64,000 nt of DNA. It comes from Clostridium caldaquaticum (GTDB taxonomy: Bacteria; Bacillota; Clostridia; Clostridiales; Clostridiaceae). The stretch is from NCBI RefSeq assembly GCF_023806125.1, contig NZ_JAMSKT010000005.1, forward strand, positions 109,073 to 173,072. Reading direction: 5' to 3'. Under the pieces are notes generated by a model that saw nothing but the letters and a program-made list of their open reading frames with translations, did not search any database and was not told the origin of the DNA. Of this stretch, positions 26,175-34,974 are shown piece after piece (within the stretch, counting starts at the first letter, position 1; every line of letters begins with the position of its first letter). The translations under genes and the position numbers were made by a program.

Positions 26175-27158
26175 TTATTGTGTTACAGATTGTTTTGTTT
26201 CTTTTATTCGTCTCTTCTTTACTACCTTTTTTGACTTTTGATATGTATCAAAACCAACTGCTGCTAATAGGACAAGACCTTTTGCCACATATTGAGGATA
26301 AGTTCCAAGCCCAACAATCTGCATACCATTTGATAATACTCCAAGTATTAATACACCGGTGATAACTCCCCATACCTTGCCGCTGCCGCCTTTAAAGCTT
26401 ATTCCGCCGAGGACTGCTGCAGTCATACAGGTAAATTCTATTCCTACTCCTGTGGCTGATGTAGCTGAACCTGCTCTTGCCACCAAAACTATAGATGCAA
26501 GTGCCACAAATAATCCACACATTGCGAAAATAATAAGTTTCATCTGGTTTACATTAACTCCCGCCAGTCTTGCAGCCTCTTCATTTCCACCTAATGCATA
26601 AATATATCTTCCAAAGTAAGTCTTATTAAGTATAAAGCTGGCAATTAATGCACATATCATCATGATTATTACAGGAAACGGTATTGCTAGTATATATCCT
26701 TGTCCAATAAATTTAAAGGCTGGTGAAAGTCCAAATATAGGATTTGACTTCGAAATTATATAAGAAACTCCTTGAAATATTGTCATTGTTCCTAATGTTA
26801 CAATTAATGTATGAACCTTCAGCTTAACAGATGCTATTCCGTTTATCAGTCCTAACAAAATACCTGTTAGTAAACCTATTATTATTGCAGCTGCCATAGG
26901 TAACTTAAACCAAATCATTGATATAGTAGTAATTACGCTTACAAGAGACATCTGATAACCTACTGATAAATCCATTCCTCCGCTTATCATTACAAAGGAT
27001 AAACCTATTGCAGCGATAATAACATATGATTGTTGAATTAGTATATTAATTAAATTATTTACTGATAGAAAAATCGGAGATATAGCACCAAACAATAATA
27101 TTAACCCAATTAATACAAGTATTATTGCATATTTTTTTAATAAAGATTTAATGTTCAT
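26175..27158 (-). CDS. ABC transporter permease, CUT2/RbsC type
   Basis: 327-residue membrane protein with eight to ten helices and the branched-chain/RbsC permease signature GLSFVMISGGMDLSVGYQMSL near residue 55, plus GGNEEAARLAGVNVNQMKLIIFAMCG and AAVLGGISFKGGSGKVWG. It forms the membrane channel with the ATPase at 27178 (20-base gap) and the binding protein at 28739. The importer lies between the tannase/decarboxylase genes and a sensing operon, so a galloyl sugar, gallate or released sugar are all possible cargoes. The family normally moves pentoses and hexoses. Confidence 0.9.
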   Translation of the reverse strand: MNIKSLLKKYAIILVLIGLILLFGAISPIFLSVNNLINILIQQSYVIIAAIGLSFVMISGGMDLSVGYQMSLVSVITTISMIWFKLPMAAAIIIGLLTGILLGLINGIASVKLKVHTLIVTLGTMTIFQGVSYIISKSNPIFGLSPAFKFIGQGYILAIPFPVIIMMICALIASFILNKTYFGRYIYALGGNEEAARLAGVNVNQMKLIIFAMCGLFVALASIVLVARAGSATSATGVGIEFTCMTAAVLGGISFKGGSGKVWGVITGVLILGVLSNGMQIVGLGTYPQYVAKGLVLLAAVGFDTYQKSKKVVKKRRIKETKQSVTQ

Positions 27159-27177
27159 TCTTCTTACCCTCTCTCCT

Positions 27178-28659
27178 TTAATTAGCGGATGCTAAGTCTA
27201 AAATGCGATCCTGGCTGAATTCAGATTTTTGAAGTTCTCCTGTTAGGCGACCTTCTGAAAGAACAATTATCCTGTCAGACATTCCTAAAAGTTCCTCCAT
27301 ATCAGAAGAAATCATTATTATTGCTTTGCCTTCATTAGCTAAATCACACATTAGGTTATAAATTTCCTGTTTCGCTCCCACATCTATACCTCTGGTAGGT
27401 TCATCAAATATTATTATTTTAGAGTTAGCTGCCAGAGTTTTTGCTAGTACAACCTTCTGTTGATTTCCCCCGCTTAAGTTCTTTACCATCTGCAATACTG
27501 ATGGAGTTTTTATATTAAGTAAATTTTTATATTTTTCTGCATCTTCATCCTCTAGCTTTCTGTCAACAATGAGATTTTTTGAGATGTTCTTTATATTAGT
27601 AAAGGAAATATTCCACTTTATATTCATTTCTAAGAAACAACCTTGAGTCTTTCTATCCTCTGGAATAAGACCAATGCCATGATTTATAGCATCAGATGGG
27701 GATTTTATAATAACTGGTTTACCCTCTATTAATATTTCTCCTGATTCAAGCTTTTCTACTCCAAAAATTACTCTTGCCATTTCCGTTCTTCCTGCTCCAA
27801 TAAGACCTGAAACCCCTAATATTTCTCCTTTTTTTACACTAAAGGATATATCTTCATTACCATTTCCTATTAGATTCCTTACCTCCAGAGCTATATCTTT
27901 TGGAATTATAGATTTTTTAGGATATGTTTGCTTGAGTTCTCTGCCTACCATTAAACTTATTAATTCATTTCTATTAGTCTTCTTAGTATCCTTGGTTGTT
28001 ATATAACATCCATCTCTCATTACTGTTACTCTATCTGATATTTTAAATATTTCATCCATTCTATGAGAGATATAAATTATTGTAACTCCTTTTGCTTTAA
28101 GCTTTCTTACTATATTAAACATGCATTCAACTTCCGCTACAGTAAGAGGAGCACTTGGTTCATCCATAATCAGTATTCTGGCATTTTTAGATACAGCCTT
28201 TGTTATTTCAACAATCTGACGCTTAGCTGTAGTCATGCTTTCAACCTCTTGAGAAGGATCTAAATCTATATTAAATTGTTTAAAAAGTTCTTTGGCTTCT
28301 TCTTCCATTAAACTGTAGTTAACAAATCTTCCATTTCTCTTTCCTAAATAAATATTTTCAGCAGCAGATAAAGAATCCACCAGATTGAATTCCTGATATA
28401 TTACTTCAATTCCGTTTTCCCTGGATAAATAAGGTGTCATTTTCGTAAAAACTTTATCTCCAAGCACTATTTCTCCTGCCTCAGGAGTAATAGCTCCTGA
28501 AATAATCTTTATTAATGTAGATTTTCCTGCTCCATTTTCTCCTAATAGAGCATGTACTTCTCCTTCATAAAAATCCAATGAAAAATCATTAAGTGCCACT
28601 ACCCCAGGATACTCCTTTGTTATATTTCTTAGTGATAGAATAACATTATTACTGCTCAA
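27178..28659 (-). CDS. ABC transporter ATP-binding protein, CUT2/RbsA type
   Basis: 493-residue tandem ATPase. The first domain has a canonical Walker A (LLGENGAGKSTLIK), a TAKRQIVEIAKA signature and Walker B (ILIMDEPSAPL). The second has the degenerate P-loop usual for this family (VSGLIGAGRTE), but a good LSGGNQQKVVLAK signature and IIIFDEPTRGIDVG. It is therefore the energising subunit of the importer. This contrasts with the related protein at 29887-31365, where both sites are broken. Confidence 0.93.
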   Translation of the reverse strand: MSSNNVILSLRNITKEYPGVVALNDFSLDFYEGEVHALLGENGAGKSTLIKIISGAITPEAGEIVLGDKVFTKMTPYLSRENGIEVIYQEFNLVDSLSAAENIYLGKRNGRFVNYSLMEEEAKELFKQFNIDLDPSQEVESMTTAKRQIVEITKAVSKNARILIMDEPSAPLTVAEVECMFNIVRKLKAKGVTIIYISHRMDEIFKISDRVTVMRDGCYITTKDTKKTNRNELISLMVGRELKQTYPKKSIIPKDIALEVRNLIGNGNEDISFSVKKGEILGVSGLIGAGRTEMARVIFGVEKLESGEILIEGKPVIIKSPSDAINHGIGLIPEDRKTQGCFLEMNIKWNISFTNIKNISKNLIVDRKLEDEDAEKYKNLLNIKTPSVLQMVKNLSGGNQQKVVLAKTLAANSKIIIFDEPTRGIDVGAKQEIYNLMCDLANEGKAIIMISSDMEELLGMSDRIIVLSEGRLTGELQKSEFSQDRILDLASAN

Positions 28660-28685
28660 TTATTACTCACCTCGCCGTTAAGTAT

Positions 28686-28710
28686 TATGGAGGGATTTAT
28701 TCCCTCCATA
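28686..28710 (-). promoter_or_regulatory. Hairpin between binding-protein and ATPase genes
   Basis: TATGGAGGGA (28686-28695) and TCCCTCCATA (28701-28710) form a perfect 10-bp stem with a 5-base loop. Such stems after binding-protein genes usually protect the upstream message and raise its level over the ATPase and permease. No T-run follows on the minus strand. Confidence 0.7.
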
Positions 28711-28738
28711 TTAAACAAATTCATCAATTTAACATATT

Positions 28739-29743
28739 TTAAAATTGACTGGCATTTTCTGGAGTTACTTTACTTAGCGGATCAGGATTCTTCACTTCGT
28801 ACTTTTCTCCATTAATCATCTTGCTTGCAAGTTTATAGGTATCTCCTGCAAGATCATTTGAGCCAAATTTAATTATTCCACGTATAACACTTTTATCACT
28901 TGCAGAATCTATTAATGCCTGTTTAACCTCTGGGTTTAAATCTGAAGCGAAAACTCCAAAACTTGATTTGTCAGTAACCTTGGAACCAGCCATCATAGCA
29001 TAGGCATTAACACCTATTGCACCGCTGGAATTATAAGTAAGTATAACCTTTACATTAGGATTTGTCTGGAATAGATTTTCTGCAGCAGCTTGAGCTTCAG
29101 CTGTATTCTTTATTCCGCCAACAACTTTAACAACTTTAGCAGCTGGAGAGAACTTTGTAATTTCAGCCATACCTTCACATCTTTGAGTTGCTTCCGGAGT
29201 ATCACGTGATTCAAAAATAGCCACTTCTATACTGCCAGGAGCTGCGTTTGGAAATTTCTTTTGAATAAAATCTGCAGCCATCTCAGCAATCATTTTCCCA
29301 TCATCATATTGATTTATAAACATTAAAGCATCATAAATACCTGGATCCGCTCCTGCAACTAATACCTTAGTTCCTGCAGCCTGAGCTCTCTTTATTGCAT
29401 CGGAAACACTAGTTGGGTCTACTGGCATAAGTATTATGAGGTCCGCTTTCATGGTAGCAAAGTTCTCTATTTGGCTAACTTGTGTGTTTGCATCTCCTGC
29501 AGCATTAGCAATTTGAACCTCTACACCATCTTTAGCAAATAACTCCTTAACACTATTAGAAAGACTCGCCAGAAATGCTTCTGAAGTATCAGGCATACAA
29601 TACCCAACTATCCTTTTCTTTGATGTTGTGTTTGCAGATGTCTTTGTGTCATTTGATGTAGTTGCAGCAGGATTACTGCACCCTACAGCTGAAAACAACA
29701 TTATTCCAGCTAAAATAGTGGCTAGTTTTTTAAACTTTAACAT
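28739..29743 (-). CDS. Sugar-type ABC substrate-binding lipoprotein (RbsB family)
   Basis: 334 residues with a lipoprotein signal ending in SAVGC (lipid Cys22), a Thr/Ser-rich linker and a periplasmic-binding-protein type I fold (IVGYCMPDTSEAFLASLSNSVKELF at the start of the domain; LIILMPVDPTSVSDAIKRAQAAGTKVLVAGADP in the middle). It captures the ligand outside the membrane for the importer encoded downstream. Its own promoter, with direct repeats upstream of -35, lies at 29794-29850, so it can be induced separately from the sensor operon before it. Confidence 0.92.
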   Translation of the reverse strand: MLKFKKLATILAGIMLFSAVGCSNPAATTSNDTKTSANTTSKKRIVGYCMPDTSEAFLASLSNSVKELFAKDGVEVQIANAAGDANTQVSQIENFATMKADLIILMPVDPTSVSDAIKRAQAAGTKVLVAGADPGIYDALMFINQYDDGKMIAEMAADFIQKKFPNAAPGSIEVAIFESRDTPEATQRCEGMAEITKFSPAAKVVKVVGGIKNTAEAQAAAENLFQTNPNVKVILTYNSSGAIGVNAYAMMAGSKVTDKSSFGVFASDLNPEVKQALIDSASDKSVIRGIIKFGSNDLAGDTYKLASKMINGEKYEVKNPDPLSKVTPENASQF

Positions 29744-29793
29744 TTTTCATCCCCCTATTTTTATATTAAACGATTTCTCGTTTGTATGGCATT

Positions 29794-29850
29794 AGTATAT
29801 CATTCGGCATTTTTATGAACAATGAGGTGAGATTTAGATTTGGAGGGTGA
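29794..29850 (-). promoter_or_regulatory. Binding-protein promoter with direct repeats (candidate target of the local YesN-type regulator)
   Basis: On the minus strand: TCACC at 29846-29850 and TCACC at 29826-29830 (20-base period), then -35 TTGTTC (29817-29822), a 17-base spacer and -10 TATACT (29794-29799). Direct repeats abutting the -35 are typical for AraC-type activators. A 12-base palindrome, TTATACGTATAA (29872-29883), lies further upstream. Confidence 0.55.
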
Positions 29851-29886
29851 TATTTATATATTGTAACCATTTTATACGTATAAGTT

Positions 29887-31365
29887 TTATTCTATTAGTT
29901 TTCTCAATTCTTCATGAGCTGATGCTCCATTGGTAAACTCATGTATAACACTTCCGCTGCTCAGTACCAATATTCTATCGCTCATACTTAATATTTCAGA
30001 AGCATCCGTTGATACAATGATAATACCTACTCCTTTTTTTCTCATATTGTCAATTACAGAATATATTTCTTTTCTTGTAACAACATCTGTATCTCTGGAT
30101 GGTTTAATCATTATTAGTATCTCCGGCTTCATTAACAGCCATCTATACATAATAATTCTCTGTAAATCATATTTGCTTAAATCTTTCATTTTAACCTTCG
30201 AAGAACTAATCTTCATATTTAAAAGATTACCAAATTCCTTAAGGACAAATTTTGCAAGTTTAGAATTAATAATAGAAAATTTACTGATTTTCTTAAACTT
30301 CATAAATATTATATTTTCCGAAATACTCATATTATAAAAAACACTGCCTATTAATCCATTCTCTGGGATTAATCCTATTCCGCACTTTAATGCCTCTCTA
30401 TAATTATTAAAATTGATTTCTTTGCCTTTAAATTTAATACTTCCGAAAAATCTTCGCTGAGTACTAAATAAAGCCTCTATTAACTCATTACCGTTTGTAC
30501 CCTCTAAATCTAAAAAACCTAATACCTCCCCTTTATTGAGATGAAAGTTAATATCCTCTAAACCATCATCAGTAAAGAGACTCCTGACAGTTAGAATTTC
30601 TTCACAGCTATTAATTTTGGTCTTTTGAAAAGTATCAAAAAAAGCATATCCTACCAGATAGGCACTAATTTTTTTCTTTGAATATTCTCCTTGATACAAA
30701 GTTTTAACTATAGTTCCCTCCCTGAACAACATCATTCTATGACAAATCTCCATCATATTCTCAAACTGGCTGCAGGCAAAAATTATAGATATGCCTTTTT
30801 CACTTAAATTAAGCAGTACTTTTTTTAATGTATCAACTTCCTGCTTAGTGTAGGAACCAATAATACCATCAATTACAATTATCTTTGCATTTATTGAAAG
30901 TGCCTTTGCTATTAACACCAGATGTTCTTCTGCTTTAGTTAAGTTTTCCGCAAGAGTTTCTGGGTTAAGACTGCATCCTATACGTTTTAACATTTCAACT
31001 GTTTGAAGATTTAATGCCTTCTCATTGATTTTAATTTTTCTAAGACTGTTTCTTTTAATTACAAACATATTTTCAGATATAGTTAAATTAGGTATTAGTT
31101 GAGTTTTTTCAAATATACAAAAAATTTCTCTTTTGTTTAAACTGCTAATAGAATCCAAAGGTATTTCTTTATTTTCAATATATAACATACCTCTATCTGC
31201 TGGATATATTCCTGCCAATACCTTAACTACAGCTGACCTCCCAGAATCATTTAATCCAACTAATGCTAAAATTTCACCTTTAAATAAATTAATAGTAGTA
31301 TCATATACTTTTTCTTTTCCAAAATTTACCCTTAAATTATCTATCCTCAGAATTTCAGCCTTCAT
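29887..31365 (-). CDS. Catalytically degenerate RbsA-type ABC ATPase, encoded with a two-component system
   Basis: 492 residues with the tandem RbsA/MglA architecture, but the ATPase motifs are broken. Domain 1: P-loop GLNDSGRS (37-44) with Lys replaced by Arg43; signature LTKAEEH in place of LSGGQ; Walker B IIVIDG (162-167) without the catalytic Glu; the H-loop His is Gln200. Domain 2: signature DLSKYDLQR and Walker B EILIMIK (415-421), where the usual Asp-Glu is Ile-Lys. The reading frame is intact over full length, so this is a maintained protein, not a decaying copy. It starts 4 bases after the kinase gene stop. It probably docks on the permease or the kinase as a signalling adaptor; that is inference. 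Confidence 0.85.
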   Translation of the reverse strand: MKAEILRIDNLRVNFGKEKVYDTTINLFKGEILALVGLNDSGRSAVVKVLAGIYPADRGMLYIENKEIPLDSISSLNKREIFCIFEKTQLIPNLTISENMFVIKRNSLRKIKINEKALNLQTVEMLKRIGCSLNPETLAENLTKAEEHLVLIAKALSINAKIIVIDGIIGSYTKQEVDTLKKVLLNLSEKGISIIFACSQFENMMEICHRMMLFREGTIVKTLYQGEYSKKKISAYLVGYAFFDTFQKTKINSCEEILTVRSLFTDDGLEDINFHLNKGEVLGFLDLEGTNGNELIEALFSTQRRFFGSIKFKGKEINFNNYREALKCGIGLIPENGLIGSVFYNMSISENIIFMKFKKISKFSIINSKLAKFVLKEFGNLLNMKISSSKVKMKDLSKYDLQRIIMYRWLLMKPEILIMIKPSRDTDVVTRKEIYSVIDNMRKKGVGIIIVSTDASEILSMSDRILVLSSGSVIHEFTNGASAHEELRKLIE

Positions 31366-31369
31366 ATTT

Positions 31370-32311
31370 TTACCTCATTAATTGCTCTTTAGCATCACTT
31401 CTAATAATTGGCAATACAACTTCCACATCTGTTCCAAGCCCCAATGTACTGCTTACCCTTACTCCATATTTTTCTCCATAACTAAGTTTTATTCTTTGAT
31501 TTACATTAATCAACGCTATACCAGTCTTTTTACGTAAATTCACTTCAGAAGAAGATATTAAAACATTATTCAACTTATAATTTATGTTGTCTACCTTTTC
31601 TTTGTCCATGCCAACACCATCGTCAGATATTATTATTACAAGACGTTCCTCAGTACAATAACCTCTTATTGTAATGTTTCCCATACCTATTTTAGGCTCT
31701 AACCCATGATATATAGCATTTTCAATTATAGGCTGAAGTATAAGCTTGGGCATTTTATAACTAAATATTTCTTCGTCAGAATCATCTATTTTCTTTTGTA
31801 TTTTAAATCTATTATTAAATCTATACTGCTGTATAAAAAAATAGTTATCTATATTATTTAGTTCCTGTTCTAGAGAAACGATAGCACCCTTTAAGCTTAC
31901 AGTATATCTGAAAAAATTTGCTAAAGCCTCGGTCATATCTGCAATTTCATCTACTCCTTCAACAAGTGCCTGACCACGAATTGATTCTAATGTATTATAT
32001 AAAAAATGAGGATTGATCTGACTTTGCAAGGCATCGATTTCTGCCTGTTTTATTGCTATATTTGCTCTATACTCTCTATCTATAGATTCTTTTATAGTAT
32101 TGATCATTTTATTCAGATTTTGAGACAGTGAAAATATATCGCTTTTTTTATCAATATCATCTTGAAAATCTATACTGCCGCTTTGGAGCATTTTTAAAGC
32201 CTTTTCTAACTTTAATATAGGAATGTAAATTTTCTTCATTAATAAAATAATTATCCATATTATAACTGTAATTACAGTTATGCTAATAAATATCTTCATA
32301 TAATAGGTCAT
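31370..32311 (-). CDS. YesM/LytS-type sensor histidine kinase with minimal sensor region
   Basis: 313 residues from the ATG at 32311, behind GTGGAGGAA (a GTG inside that site would add five residues). One membrane helix (about 6-26), then a HAMP-like linker, the phospho-acceptor motif QSQINPHFLYNTLE with His102, and an HATPase domain with N-box LILQPIIENAIYHGLE and G-box DDGVGMD. Family members normally have two helices and a 200-residue external domain; here only a few residues could be outside. The signal must come from another protein, most simply the degenerate ABC ATPase encoded 4 bases downstream. The regulator gene lies just upstream. Confidence 0.9.
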   Translation of the reverse strand: MTYYMKIFISITVITVIIWIIILLMKKIYIPILKLEKALKMLQSGSIDFQDDIDKKSDIFSLSQNLNKMINTIKESIDREYRANIAIKQAEIDALQSQINPHFLYNTLESIRGQALVEGVDEIADMTEALANFFRYTVSLKGAIVSLEQELNNIDNYFFIQQYRFNNRFKIQKKIDDSDEEIFSYKMPKLILQPIIENAIYHGLEPKIGMGNITIRGYCTEERLVIIISDDGVGMDKEKVDNINYKLNNVLISSSEVNLRKKTGIALINVNQRIKLSYGEKYGVRVSSTLGLGTDVEVVLPIIRSDAKEQLMR

Positions 32312-32328
32312 TATTAATTCCTCCACTG

Positions 32329-33939
32329 CTAGGAATAAATTTTCCTAAATTCCATAGGCTTTATTCCAACAACTTTAGCAAAAAGCTTGCTAAAATGCTT
32401 AGCGTCCTTATAACCTACCATATATGCTACCTGTGATATATTATATTTGTCTTCTTTGAGTAGTTCCTTGGCAATTTCTAGTCTATAATTTATTAAAAAA
32501 TCCATAAAATTAATTCCAACTTCTTTTTTAAATATCACACTGAAATACACAGGATTTAAGTGAACGATATTTGCAATATCCTCAAGGCTTATAGATTTCA
32601 TATAATTTTCTGCTACATACTGCTTTGCAATCCTTATGGGTTTATTTTCCTGCATCTTTTTTGAAGTAATAAAAACATCTAAATACTCACTTATAAATTC
32701 AACCATATATTTCTGTACCTCTATAGGTCTTTTACATTCATCTATCTTTTTTAATATGTTATCCTTTGTAAATTCTTCGTTCTCCATATTTAACGTTTTC
32801 ATACAAACAATAAATATATCTACAATTTTGCTGCAAGCCTTAAACAATATAAAAGGGTCTAACTGTAGCTTTTCGCTTATTTTACTGAATAAATTATTCA
32901 TCCATTGTTTCAGTGATACCTTATCAAAAACTTCAATATAGTGTATAAGCTCCTTTTCTTTTTCCTGTGTAATAATTTTCTCAATATTTATACTTGTAAA
33001 ATTATATTTAGATAAGTTTATAATCTTATCTACTCCCAATACCACTCTGCAATTAATAGAATTCAGTGCAGAACTTATTGACTTTTCAATACTAATGATA
33101 TTATTTTCTACAGTACCTATACCCATGGTTAAATAAAAATTTTCACTAATTTCAAGATAATCCTTAAGCTGCTCAAAAACTTTCTTAAAACTTATTTCTA
33201 TTTTGGGGAAATCCTCCAGGCTGTAATTTAATAAACAAATCACCCTATTATCAATCCTTGAAGCCTCTATATCTCTACAGTTATTTTTAAAGCTCTTTTT
33301 AGTTAGCCCTGACAATTTATTAATCATTAGTTCCTCATAACTATCATTTATGTTTTCTCCGTTTTTCTTATCCAGCTTCAGTGCTATAATCTGAAAATAT
33401 CCATCAGCAAAGTTAAAATGGTATTCTTTGTTAATCTGCCCCAAGGACATTACTGAAAACTTATCTTGATTATTTAATAGATTCACAATAAACTGTTTAC
33501 GCAGCTTATCAATACTATTAGCCAATTGAATTTTAAGTTTCATTTCATCCTCAGCTTTTTCAGCATCCTCTATATAACGATTTCTTAGCTTAACAACTAT
33601 ACTGTGCAATTCTTCTCTATTAATGGGTTTTAAAAGATAATCCTCAACTCCATACTTTACAGCACTTTGGGCATATTCAAATTGTTTATGTCCGCTGATT
33701 ATAACAAAGCTTGTTTTTAAACCTGCTTCTCTTACCCTCTTTATTAACTCTAAACCATCCAATCCTGGCATTCTTATATCTGTTATTACAATTTCCGGCT
33801 TTTCATTTATTATTAAATCCAGTGCCTGAAGGCCATTGTCAACTTCCCCTATAAGCTTAATTCCGAGTTTTTCCCAATCAAGTAGCTTTTTTATAAGCTT
33901 ACAAACTTTTATTTCATCATCTGCAATAACTGCCTTCAT
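32329..33939 (-). CDS. YesN-type response regulator (receiver plus AraC HTH)
   Basis: 536 residues: a receiver domain (1-120) with acidic pocket Asp7/Asp8 and phospho-acceptor Asp54 (ITDIRMPG), a long middle region, and a C-terminal double helix-turn-helix of AraC type (about 435-536; ISLEDIANIVHLNPVYFSVIFKKEVG, then NISQVAYMVGYKDAKHFSKLF). It heads the operon with the kinase and the degenerate ATPase, and its promoter has LysR site B. Probable target: the direct repeats upstream of the binding-protein gene at 29743. Confidence 0.93.
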   Translation of the reverse strand: MKAVIADDEIKVCKLIKKLLDWEKLGIKLIGEVDNGLQALDLIINEKPEIVITDIRMPGLDGLELIKRVREAGLKTSFVIISGHKQFEYAQSAVKYGVEDYLLKPINREELHSIVVKLRNRYIEDAEKAEDEMKLKIQLANSIDKLRKQFIVNLLNNQDKFSVMSLGQINKEYHFNFADGYFQIIALKLDKKNGENINDSYEELMINKLSGLTKKSFKNNCRDIEASRIDNRVICLLNYSLEDFPKIEISFKKVFEQLKDYLEISENFYLTMGIGTVENNIISIEKSISSALNSINCRVVLGVDKIINLSKYNFTSINIEKIITQEKEKELIHYIEVFDKVSLKQWMNNLFSKISEKLQLDPFILFKACSKIVDIFIVCMKTLNMENEEFTKDNILKKIDECKRPIEVQKYMVEFISEYLDVFITSKKMQENKPIRIAKQYVAENYMKSISLEDIANIVHLNPVYFSVIFKKEVGINFMDFLINYRLEIAKELLKEDKYNISQVAYMVGYKDAKHFSKLFAKVVGIKPMEFRKIYS

Positions 33940-33979
33940 TTTATTCCACCTCTTTCTAATACAATCAGCTTATTATTTC

Positions 33980-34055
33980 ATTTTAATTCACGCTCTTAAT
34001 CTAATACAATTCAAAAAAAGAAAGAATATATTCCTGATTGGAAAATATTCTTTCT
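33980..34055 (-). promoter_or_regulatory. Regulator/kinase operon promoter with LysR-type operator (site B)
   Basis: A 16-base inverted repeat with one mismatch (34019-34034 and 34040-34055) contains the T-N11-A core TTCCTGATTGGAA (34031-34043). On the minus strand 21 bases follow, then -35 TTGTAT (34004-34009), an 18-base spacer and -10 TAAAAT (33980-33985). From the right arm of the dyad to the -10 it aligns base for base in spacing with site A. The stem may also terminate the LysR transcript, since a run of T follows. Confidence 0.75.
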
Positions 34056-34068
34056 CATAAATCTGTAA

Positions 34069-34959
34069 CTATCTGCTTTGCTTAAACCATTCTTCAGTAT
34101 ATAAACTAAATTTTTTCACTGCTTCTGATGACTTTTTATGAGGCGACCTAACTAAAGCCAAAGTAGTAACAAATCTTTCACTAAGCTCAACAATTGCTAT
34201 ATCCTTATTATTAAAAAATTCTACTACTCTTTTCATCAGCAAAGATATACCTACTCCCTCAGAAACAAGACCAATAATGGTTTCTATCCTGCTGTTCTTA
34301 TGTAAAACATGAGGTTCAAATCCAGAATTTTTGCAGGCTTCCATACAAAGATCATAAATCCCTCTTCCTGAATCTAGAAAAATAAAATTTTCCTCAGATG
34401 CCTGAGATAAATTCAAACAAGAACTTTCAGCAAAGGAATGACCTTTAGAAACAATCATAACAAGCTCGTCCTCAATAAGAGGACTGATTTTATAATTATT
34501 ATCAGGTAGTGAAATCGTACGAATAAAGGCTGCGTCTATTTGTGATGTATCAAGCAAAGATAATATTTCCGGACTTCTGCCTTCTATAATATGTATATCA
34601 ATATCTTTATTTTGCTTAATAAAGCTTGCTAATAAAGAAGTTATACCATACTGGCTCATCACTGGAATTGTTCCTATTTTAATAGAATTTTTATTTTTAT
34701 CTCTATATTCATTCATTTTTGTCTGCATTTGACTATAAGTATCTACAATCTGCCTGGCATAATTAAAAAACTCCATACCTGCTTCAGTAAGCTTTACATT
34801 TCGTGTACTCCTATCTAAAAGCTTTACTTTAAGTTCATCTTCCAGACTCTTTATATTTTTTGACAGGGAAGATTGTGAAATACAAAGTTCTTCTGCCGCT
34901 GTAGTGAAATGTTTATACTTTACAACACCTAAAAAATACTTTAATTGCTGAATTTCCAT
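34069..34959 (-). CDS. LysR-family transcriptional regulator of the tannin/gallate locus
   Basis: 296 residues from the ATG at 34959 (AGAGG five bases before). N-terminal winged HTH (1-60: EIQQLKYFLGVVKYKHFTTAAEELCISQSSLSKNIKSLE), then a two-lobed effector domain (IKIGTIPVMSQYGITSLLASF onward). It is divergent from lpdD-ubiX, and L. plantarum also has a LysR regulator for tannin/gallate genes. Three copies of one T-N11-A dyad lie at the promoters around it, so it is the likely activator of the entire locus; gallate or a related aromatic acid is the plausible inducer (inference). Confidence 0.9.
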   Translation of the reverse strand: MEIQQLKYFLGVVKYKHFTTAAEELCISQSSLSKNIKSLEDELKVKLLDRSTRNVKLTEAGMEFFNYARQIVDTYSQMQTKMNEYRDKNKNSIKIGTIPVMSQYGITSLLASFIKQNKDIDIHIIEGRSPEILSLLDTSQIDAAFIRTISLPDNNYKISPLIEDELVMIVSKGHSFAESSCLNLSQASEENFIFLDSGRGIYDLCMEACKNSGFEPHVLHKNSRIETIIGLVSEGVGISLLMKRVVEFFNNKDIAIVELSERFVTTLALVRSPHKKSSEAVKKFSLYTEEWFKQSR

Positions 34960-34974
34960 AGCCACCTCTATTTA

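Noticed and set aside
29887..31365. Degenerate ABC ATPase as a pseudogene
   Set aside because: The frame is intact over the full family length and fits tightly in its operon; only catalytic motifs are changed, which suggests selection for a non-hydrolytic role.
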